This document shows positions 59,401-64,000 of a stretch of DNA of 64,000 nt, one piece after another. The notes below the pieces were generated by a model. The model was not told the DNA's origin. It worked only from the letters and a program-made list of their open reading frames with translations, and searched no databases. This DNA is from Candidatus Chloroploca mongolica (GTDB taxonomy: Bacteria; Chloroflexota; Chloroflexia; Chloroflexales; Chloroflexaceae). Position 1 is the first letter of the stretch; every line of letters starts with the position of its first letter. Where the stretch lies: contig NZ_SIJK02000001.1 in NCBI RefSeq assembly GCF_004762035.2, positions 244,832 through 308,831 of the forward strand, written 5' to 3'. Both the position numbers and the translations under genes were made by a program.

Positions 59401-62091
59401 CGCGCCGGGGCGCTGCTCAACCAGCGTGGTGGCGTCTTTCTCCTGCGTGGCGATCTCGTGCCCGCAGCCGACCAGGTGCTGCTGGAGGCAGTAGCCTGCG
59501 CCTTGCTGTCCACCCGCCGGGGCGACCTGGCCCAGCACCTGCGCCGTCGCGAGTCTGATGCTGGCCAAGCCCCTGCCGTGCCAATCATCTCCGTCATAGA
59601 TGACGCACCACTCCCGCCCGTCACCCTGATCCAGCCCTCGCCCTACGGCGGTTTTACGCCCGACGGGCGCGAGTATGTGATCGACCTGATCCCCGGGCGG
59701 CCCACCCCTGCGCCCTGGATAAATGTGGTCGCCAACCCTGGCTTCGGCTGCATCGTCACCGAGAGCGGCGGCGGCTACACCTGGGCCGGCAATAGCCGCG
59801 AGAACCGGCTTACCCCCTGGGCGAACGACCCGGTGCGCGACCCCCTGGGCGAAGCGCTCTACCTACGCGATGAGACCAGCGGCGCGATCTGGTCGCCCAC
59901 ACCGCGCCCCGTCGGCGCAGGCCATGTGCGTGTGCGCCACGGCTTTGGCTACAGCAGCTTCACGCGCCAGCGCGGCGACATCGCTAGCGATTTGACGATC
60001 ACTGTGCCCAGCGATGACCCGGTGAAGATCTTCCGCTTGCGGCTGCGCAATCACGGCGACCAACCCGCGCAGCTGACGGCGACGCTTTACGCCGAGTGGG
60101 TGCTGGGCGTCTTCCGCGCCCAGATGGCCCCCTACATCGTTACTGCCTATGACGAGGAGTGCGCCGCGCTGCTGGCCCACAATGCCTACAACGTCGAGTT
60201 CGGCGGGCGGGTGGCGTTCCTCGCCGCGAGCGAGCACGTGCTGAGCTACACCGGCGACCGCACCGAGTTCATCGGGCGCAACGGCGACCTCGGACGCCCA
60301 ACAGGCATGGCCGCCCGCACCCTCTCAGGTCGCGTCGGCGCAGGGCGCGACCCATGCGGCGCCATTCGCTGCGCACTCGATCTGGATCCCGGCGAGGAGC
60401 GCGAGCTGGTCTTTCTGCTTGGTCAGGGCACCGACACCGCTGAGGCGCGGCGGCTCGTCGAGCGCTACCGCACACCGAACGCGGCGGCCCGCGCCCAGCA
60501 GTCCGCCGTCGCGGGATGGCACACGCTGCTCGGCGCGACTCAGGTACAGACGCCCGACCCGGCCCTCGACCTGCTCTTAAACGGCTGGCTGCTCTACCAG
60601 ACCCTGGCCTGCCGGGTCTGGGCGCGCTCGGCCTTCTACCAATCGGGCGGGGCCTACGGCTTCCGCGACCAACTCCAAGATGTGATGGCCCTGACTCAGG
60701 CCGCGCCTGAGGTGGCTCGTGCCCAGATCCTGCGCGCCGCCGCACGCCAGTTTGTCGAGGGCGACGTCCAGCACTGGTGGCATCCGCCGAGCGGGCGCGG
60801 CGTCCGCACCGGCTTCTCCGACGACTACCTCTGGCTGCCCTATGTCACCTCCTATTACTGCGAGGCGACGGGCGACCTCGCGCTGCTCGATGCACCGGCA
60901 CCCTACCTGGAGGGCCGGCCCTTGGAGCCGGGCGAGGCCGAGTACTACGACCTACCCACGGTCTCAGCGCGTCAAGCCAGCCTGTACGAGCATTGTGCGC
61001 GGGCGATCGACTATGGGCTAGGGCGGATGGGCGCTCACGGCCTGCCGCTGATGGGTGCTGGCGACTGGAACGACGGCATGAATCTGGTGGGTGCCGGCGG
61101 CACCGGCGAGAGCGTCTGGGTCGGCTGGTTCCTGATCGCGGTGCTGCACCCGTTCGCCAATCTGGCCGCAGCCCGCGGCGACACCGAGCGCGCTACACAC
61201 TACCGGGCCGAGGCCGAGCGGCTACGTGTAGCCATCGAGACCAGTGCGTGGGACGGCGGCTGGTATCTGCGCGCCTTCTACGACGACGGCACGCCGCTTG
61301 GTGCGCAGGCCAACGCAGAGTGCCAGATCGACTCGCTGACCCAGTCCTGGGCGGTGATCTCAGGTGTCGGCGACCCGGCCCGCGCACGGGCGGGCATGGA
61401 GGCGGTGGACAACCTGCTTGTCGACCGTGAAGCCGGGCTGATCCGGCTCTTCACTCCGGCCTTCGACCAGGGCGACCATAACCCAGGCTATATCAAGGGC
61501 TACCTGCCGGGGGTGCGTGAAAACGGCGGCCAGTATACCCACGCCGCAATTTGGACGATTTGGGCATGGGCGCTGCTGGGCGAGGGCGAGCGAGTGGCCG
61601 AACTGCTGCAACTGATCAGCCCGGTACACCACGCCGCCGAGCACAGCGCGCGCTACATGGTTGAGCCCTATAGCCTCGCCGCCGATGTCTACACCGCCAT
61701 CGGCCACGCCGGACGCGGTGGCTGGACGTGGTACACCGGATCGGCGGGCTGGTTCTACCGGCTGGGCATCGAGCAGTTGCTCGGCCTGCGCCGCCGCGGC
61801 GACACCCTTACCGTCACCCCATGCCTACCGCCAGAGTGGCCCGGCTACACCGCGAACTACCGAGTCGGCACGGCGACCTACCAGATCACGGTCGAACGCG
61901 GAACCGATGCACTGGTGACGCTTGATGGCGTGGAGGTGTATGACGGCCAGATCCCGCTGCACGATCATCCTGGGGCGCATGAGGTTCGCGTTGTCATCGC
62001 CGGGATGGAACCCTCACACTGTCAGGGATACTGCTCATACGAGAGTCGGAGTTTATCGGCTACCGCTCTTCACCCACATTCGCTAGACTGA
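53452..62091 (+). CDS. ndvB: Cyclic beta-1,2-glucan synthase (NdvB/ChvB type)
   Basis: 2879 residues, typical length for the family. A helical N-terminal part is followed by membrane helices (around 430-500 and 800-900), a GT84 domain with DADTQMPRDVGQ, QPRVGID and QHRWVRGDWQI, a Glyco-transf-36 / GH94 tandem at the C-terminus (GVRTGFSDDYLWLP, GAGDWNDGMNLV with catalytic Asp, ARYMVEPY). It makes, cyclises and transports beta-1,2-glucans for osmotic adaptation or envelope protection; a linear product is possible. The reading frame contains a palindrome at 54811-54874. The last about 20 residues overlap the downstream promoter. Confidence 0.93.
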   Translation: MIRKTCASLADGVRSLGASLFPHPAPDPLAEPTFAPLLGDLLSAEQLDALALALASDQADATVRTHGGNILRSALDHDERQIAGAHRSLGEDIRLSVPISPAAEWLIDNAYLVNEQIRTIRHDLPPGYYRQLPKLRHGPFADLPRVYAIALELIGHTDGRVDATVLLRFLSAYQSITPLQMGELWAVAIMLRIGLVKNLSRLSAQVLQVRALRHEADTWVEQLLGAPGEAMGADVLRALTRRHPALPITLAAQLLRRLRAHEGEHDIGRVVTWLETQPVTPHTTIESLIHEEHQRQAANQVSVGNTISSMRALGAINWPDWFAQVSQIEHLLCRDPAGAYARGTSATRDRYRHAVEDLARGARMNEVEVARRTVAHAHAAVGADARQRHVGYYLVGAGRPAFAAQLGYRPSPLERARNAAMAHPTACYLGAVGAATAAIVATGLRLARHGYAIGGKHRQGMGAGQRPSLADASPLLPIALALIPASALAGELVNRAITTFLPPRVLPRLDLSAGIPAKLTTVVVMPTLLLTPDSVGRQLDTLEVIALANQDPNLHFALLTDFADAPEENMPEDASLLDAAAERMRQLAERHGADRFLLLHRHRIWNEQQGRWMGWERKRGKLEEFNTLLVGAGETSYGVMVGDLRVLERVRYVITLDADTQMPRDVGQALIGTLAHPLNQARFDPLTGRVAEGYGILQPRVGIDLPSATASRFARVFAGNIGVDPYTTAVSDAYMDLFGEGIFAGKGIYDPAVLRTALHGRFPENALLSHDLIEGLYARVGLLSDVEVVDSYPTTYAAWAARQHRWVRGDWQIAAWLLPRTPSAEGWRANSLPVIARYKILDNLRRSLTPAATVALLVAGWRWLPGRPAVWTCLALAPLAAPLAFDLLAAARAAVLEPGNMGALRARLRELQLSALRLVLNVAFLPDQTLLNLDAIVRTLTRTLITRRNLLEWETAAQSQGRLQRSHMPVLRRGAPMLIVGAALATAPGRRHAEALSALPILADWLAAPALAAWLDQPHIHAVLPISAEDQLLLRRLARATWTFFEQFVRAEANFLAPDNFQETPRPLIADRTSPTNIGLQLLADLAAYDFGYIGVLELTERTERVFATLALLERYEGHLLNWYDTRTLHPLPPAYVSTVDSGNFVATLLTLRQGYLALRNTPLIGQQALVGIEDSLALMEQELGDHGSARKAVATLSEFLRDTPATVGGYRDLLGEVLEWAEDLGDVGPVAMWGARIGRQARSLLEDIDSLVPALDHRDRPPTLGELADTGVSTATTLLARHAWIARACTDQVEAMQFDFLYDSQRHLFSIGYRVSDERRDSSFYDLLASEARLGSFLAIARGDVPQEHWFRMGRGLTAVGLGATLLSWSGTMFEYLMPLLLMRRYPETLLDSTYAAAVARQIAYGKERGVPWGISESAYNARDLAMNYQYHAFGVPGLGLKSGLDDDLVIAPYATMLALPVRPAEALDNLRVLVADDMFGSYGLYEAVDYTPSRLPPGHRRAIVRSFMAHHQGMSLLALDNVLHANVMQRRFHAEPLVQSAETLLQERVPQTRPAQTARTAARDPQIAFAAPPSPRQFNTPFTSVPYSHLLSNGRYRLMLTTAGGGSSSFDDLAITRWRSDVSRDDWGSFIYIRDARSGAVWSTAHQPTRHQSQSYQVTYGLDRAEFRQRVAGIDTRMEVVVSPEEHAELRRVTLTNLTSAPRELELTSYSEVVLAPPAADEAHPAFSNLFVETEFVPEHDVLLAVRRPRAAGAARIWAIHSVSVRGHPLGATQHESDRAAFVGRGRSMADPQALHIPLGGHTGAVLDPALSLRRRVRIAPGASAQITFVTGVAEGRAEALALAARLRDPAAAERAFELAWTQSQVELHDLDIDADQAHRFQRLASAALFLDVRRRASPETLTANTRGQPSLWSYGISGDFPLVLVRVGVDDELTLVAELLRAHEYWRLKRLTLDLVILNEDSGGYAQGRQDQLLSLVRSSRAGALLNQRGGVFLLRGDLVPAADQVLLEAVACALLSTRRGDLAQHLRRRESDAGQAPAVPIISVIDDAPLPPVTLIQPSPYGGFTPDGREYVIDLIPGRPTPAPWINVVANPGFGCIVTESGGGYTWAGNSRENRLTPWANDPVRDPLGEALYLRDETSGAIWSPTPRPVGAGHVRVRHGFGYSSFTRQRGDIASDLTITVPSDDPVKIFRLRLRNHGDQPAQLTATLYAEWVLGVFRAQMAPYIVTAYDEECAALLAHNAYNVEFGGRVAFLAASEHVLSYTGDRTEFIGRNGDLGRPTGMAARTLSGRVGAGRDPCGAIRCALDLDPGEERELVFLLGQGTDTAEARRLVERYRTPNAAARAQQSAVAGWHTLLGATQVQTPDPALDLLLNGWLLYQTLACRVWARSAFYQSGGAYGFRDQLQDVMALTQAAPEVARAQILRAAARQFVEGDVQHWWHPPSGRGVRTGFSDDYLWLPYVTSYYCEATGDLALLDAPAPYLEGRPLEPGEAEYYDLPTVSARQASLYEHCARAIDYGLGRMGAHGLPLMGAGDWNDGMNLVGAGGTGESVWVGWFLIAVLHPFANLAAARGDTERATHYRAEAERLRVAIETSAWDGGWYLRAFYDDGTPLGAQANAECQIDSLTQSWAVISGVGDPARARAGMEAVDNLLVDREAGLIRLFTPAFDQGDHNPGYIKGYLPGVRENGGQYTHAAIWTIWAWALLGEGERVAELLQLISPVHHAAEHSARYMVEPYSLAADVYTAIGHAGRGGWTWYTGSAGWFYRLGIEQLLGLRRRGDTLTVTPCLPPEWPGYTANYRVGTATYQITVERGTDALVTLDGVEVYDGQIPLHDHPGAHEVRVVIAGMEPSHCQGYCSYESRSLSATALHPHSLD
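54811..54874. repeat. 64-nt near-perfect palindrome inside glucan synthase gene
   Basis: Arms 54811-54836 and 54849-54874 (26 bases, exact complements, GGGGGGAAGCATCGGCAAGG...) plus GCTGGCCAGC in the loop, one mismatch pair in 64 nt. It encodes GGKHRQGMGAGQRPSLADASP between two hydrophobic segments, where it has been accommodated in frame as a short loop. Likely an insertion of a palindromic repeat. Confidence 0.85.
62012..62089 (+). promoter_or_regulatory. Conserved stress promoter region, copy 2
   Basis: CCCTCACACTGTCAGGGATACT (near 62011-62032), then CGGCTACCG at 62057-62065, 16 bases, GCTAGACT at 62082-62089. Mirrors the region at 49478-49550. It lies within the last codons of the glucan-synthase gene, so the stop codon (62089-62091) overlaps the -10-like element. 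Confidence 0.65.
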
Positions 62092-62193
62092 AGGTACACA
62101 TCATTCATTCTCTACGTCAGGTACGACGATATAAGCAAGCAGCGCTCTACGAATGAGCAGTGCTCTTCTACGAGTGAAAGGAACATATCAATA

Positions 62194-63255
62194 ATGCGAA
62201 CCATAACCGGACTTTTCGACAAATTAGATGACGCTCAGAGCGTCGCGCAAGAGCTGATCGATCACGGCATCCCGCGCGAGGATATCAGCATGGTGGCGAA
62301 TGATACGAACGAACAGCAGCACAAGCAAAACGAGGTCGGCGCAGACCAATCGGTGGGTACGGGTGCGATAGGCGGCAGTGTCGTCGGCGGGGCGGTCGGC
62401 CTGCTGGTCGGCGCCGGGTTGCTCGCCATCCCTGGGATTGGCCCGGTGCTGGCGATCGGCCCTCTCGCCGCCGCTATCGGTAGCATCGGCGCTGCGGTGG
62501 GTTCCACCGCCCTCGGGGCCGGTGTCGGCGCGAGTGTCGGTGGCCTGGCCGGCGGCCTGATGGGCGCCGGAGTGCCCGAAGAGTCCGCCAACATCTATGC
62601 CGAGGGCGTGCGACGGGGCGGCGTGCTGCTGACCGTGAGCGTCGAGGAGGCCATGGCCGAGCAGGTCGATGTCGATGCGATCCTCCACCGCTATGGGGTG
62701 GTAGACATCGATCAACGCAGCAAGGAGTGGGACAGAACCGATTGGACTCCCTCGCTAGCAACGGACACGATCCACCCGGACTTCGCCCAGGGCCAGCGTG
62801 TTGCGCCACCCAGTACGTTCAGTTCGGACTTCGCCCAGGGCCAGCGTACCATGCCAGCCAGCACGAATCACCCGGACTTCGCCCAGGGCCAGCGCAGTAC
62901 GCCACCCAACACGAACCAACCAGACTTCGCCCAGGGGCAGCGGGTTACGCCACTCAGCAACAACTACCCAAACGCCACCACCCACGGTATGCACGACGCC
63001 AACGGCAACAATGATCACGACTTCCAGACCCATTATCAGTCGACGGTAGCAGCAGGCGGACGGCCCTACAGTGACTATGCCCCGGCCTATAGCTTTGGCT
63101 CTGATATGGCCACCGACACGACTGTTAACGGTCACACGTGGGATGCGGTTGAGCCAGATTTGCGCCGTACCTGGAATCTGAGCCATCCGAACACCTGGGA
63201 TGAGTTCAAGACAGCTGTGCGCTACGCTTGGGAGAAAGGCACCAGACAACACTAG
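62194..63255 (+). CDS. General-stress protein with glycine-zipper membrane segment and DFAQGQR repeats
   Basis: 353 residues. An N-terminal YflT/GsP17M-like domain (TITGLFDKLDDAQSVAQELIDHGI) is followed by glycine-rich hydrophobic helices (about 50-130; VGGAVGLLVGAGLLAIPG) and GVPEESANIYAEGVRRGGVLL. Next come four 16-residue units starting DFAQGQR, then an AYSFGSDM / NTWDEFKTAVRYAWEKG tail. AAAGGAAC precedes the ATG. Its promoter matches the one in front of the GlsB gene. Predicted membrane-associated stress protein; function unknown. Confidence 0.8.
   Translation: MRTITGLFDKLDDAQSVAQELIDHGIPREDISMVANDTNEQQHKQNEVGADQSVGTGAIGGSVVGGAVGLLVGAGLLAIPGIGPVLAIGPLAAAIGSIGAAVGSTALGAGVGASVGGLAGGLMGAGVPEESANIYAEGVRRGGVLLTVSVEEAMAEQVDVDAILHRYGVVDIDQRSKEWDRTDWTPSLATDTIHPDFAQGQRVAPPSTFSSDFAQGQRTMPASTNHPDFAQGQRSTPPNTNQPDFAQGQRVTPLSNNYPNATTHGMHDANGNNDHDFQTHYQSTVAAGGRPYSDYAPAYSFGSDMATDTTVNGHTWDAVEPDLRRTWNLSHPNTWDEFKTAVRYAWEKGTRQH
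62775..62955 (+). repeat. 48-bp coding repeat (DFAQGQR units)
   Basis: Four units of 48 bases, each encoding about DFAQGQR plus nine variable residues. GACTTCGCCCAGGGCCAGCG recurs nearly unchanged, so the DNA itself is conserved. The same unit recurs in the next gene. Confidence 0.85.
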
Positions 63256-63311
63256 GCCACAGCATCCAAATAAGCAAGCAGCACTGTTCTACGAATAAAA
63301 GGAACACAGCA

Positions 63312-64000
63312 ATGATTCAAACTATAACCGGACTCTTCGACAACGTAGGTGACGCCCAGAGCGTCGCGAATGATCTGATCGATCACGGTATCCTGCGCGA
63401 AGATATTAGCATGGTGGCCCGTGACGCGAACGACGCGAGCGTCCGTCAGCACGAGGTAGGCGCAGATCACCCGATAGGTTCGGGCGCGGTCGGCGGCAGC
63501 GTGGTCGGCGGAGCGGTCGGCCTGCTGGTGGGCGCCGGATTGCTCACCATCCCTGGGATTGGCCCGGTGCTGGCGATCGGCCCTCTCGCCGCCGCTATCG
63601 GTAGCATCGGCGCTGCGGTGGGTTCTACCGCCCTCGGGGCCGGTGTCGGCGCGAGTGTCGGTGGCCTGGCTGGCAGTCTGATGGGTGCCGGAGTGCCCGA
63701 AGAATCGGCCCATATCTATGCCGAGGGCGTGCGACGGGGTGGCGTGCTGTTGACTGTCAGCGTCGATGCAGCCATGGCCGAGCGGGTCAATGTCAATGCG
63801 GTGATGCACCAATATGGGGTGGTAGACATCGATCAGCGCAGCAAGGAATGGCACAAAACTGATTGGAACTCTTCGCCGGCAACGGACACGAACCACGCGG
63901 ACTTCGCCCAGGGCCAGCGTACTGCGCCAGTCAGCACCGCCAACCCGGACTTCGCCCAGGGCCAGCGTACTGCGCCAGTCAGCACCGCCAACCCGGACTT
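63312..64000 (+). CDS. Second glycine-zipper/DFAQGQR stress protein, cut by window edge
   Basis: 229 residues visible. It begins MIQTITGLFDNVGDAQSVAND, with the same hydrophobic glycine-rich centre (over 90 percent identical in places to the preceding protein), GVPEESAHIYAEGVRRGGVLL, then exact 48-bp DFAQGQRTAPVSTANP repeats running off the edge. Its ATG has AAAAGGAACACAGC in front. A tandem gene duplication with divergent N-terminal domains. Confidence 0.85.
   Translation, partial: MIQTITGLFDNVGDAQSVANDLIDHGILREDISMVARDANDASVRQHEVGADHPIGSGAVGGSVVGGAVGLLVGAGLLTIPGIGPVLAIGPLAAAIGSIGAAVGSTALGAGVGASVGGLAGSLMGAGVPEESAHIYAEGVRRGGVLLTVSVDAAMAERVNVNAVMHQYGVVDIDQRSKEWHKTDWNSSPATDTNHADFAQGQRTAPVSTANPDFAQGQRTAPVSTANPD

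Overview
The window is GC-rich bacterial DNA, most likely from a Chloroflexota filamentous anoxygenic phototroph (order Chloroflexales). This is an inference from gene content: two bacterial-type lycopene cyclases, a kaiB/kaiC pair without kaiA, rho, a mutS carrying an intein, LPxTG/DUF11-type surface proteins, and many palindromic intergenic repeats. No rRNA is present. One tRNA, tRNA-Leu(UAG), is encoded with its own promoter.

Layout. 0-1.3 kb: an edge-cut gene of unknown function, a tnpB remnant and the tRNA. 1.4-6.1 kb: two sugar-nucleotide epimerases, a convergent LLM-type oxidoreductase, a membrane cyclophilin with a small partner, and an esterase. 6.1-15.9 kb: a cluster resembling the E. 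coli yge/xdh/ssnA purine-catabolism locus. It holds ygeY, ygeW, two dihydroorotate-dehydrogenase-like proteins (one PreA-like with two 4Fe-4S clusters), a translationally coupled unknown, a fused FeS/molybdenum dehydrogenase and ssnA. 16-19 kb: a SIMPL protein, a lipoprotein and comEC. 19.1-23.4 kb: rho between two lycopene cyclase paralogues. 23.7-28.5 kb: a thioredoxin-like protein, a CIA30 protein, a large membrane protein and a cyclase-family hydrolase. 28.5-30.3 kb: kaiC-kaiB. 30.5-32.6 kb: an LPxTG surface protein and an exported partner. 32.6-38.4 kb: aroK, mutS (intein in the ATPase P-loop) and a KAS III enzyme. 38.7-42.3 kb: a GH36 alpha-galactosidase and a membrane TPR protein. 42.5-49.0 kb (minus strand): a complete type I Wadjet operon jetABCD. 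49.6-64 kb: a stress-like island with GlsB/YeaQ, CsbD, duplicated zinc-ribbon genes around a frameshifted Rieske oxidoreductase, a giant cyclic beta-1,2-glucan synthase and two glycine-zipper/DFAQGQR-repeat stress proteins.

Themes. (1) The purine-type cluster, the Wadjet operon and kaiCB are compact co-directional units with overlapping or closely spaced genes. (2) The 49.6-64 kb island looks like an envelope/osmotic stress module. Two of its transcription units share the same upstream sequence (CGGCTACCG-N16-GCTAKACT). (3) Intergenic space is filled with repeated palindromic elements. At least eleven copies of a GCGCAAAG-type element are present, plus several perfect hairpins, one 60-nt perfect palindrome at the end of a lycopene cyclase gene, and a 64-nt near-perfect palindrome inside the glucan synthase reading frame. 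The strongest candidates for follow-up are the MutS P-loop intein with a decayed homing endonuclease, the shared stress promoter with the island it controls, the reduced purine cluster, and the duplication around the broken Rieske gene.
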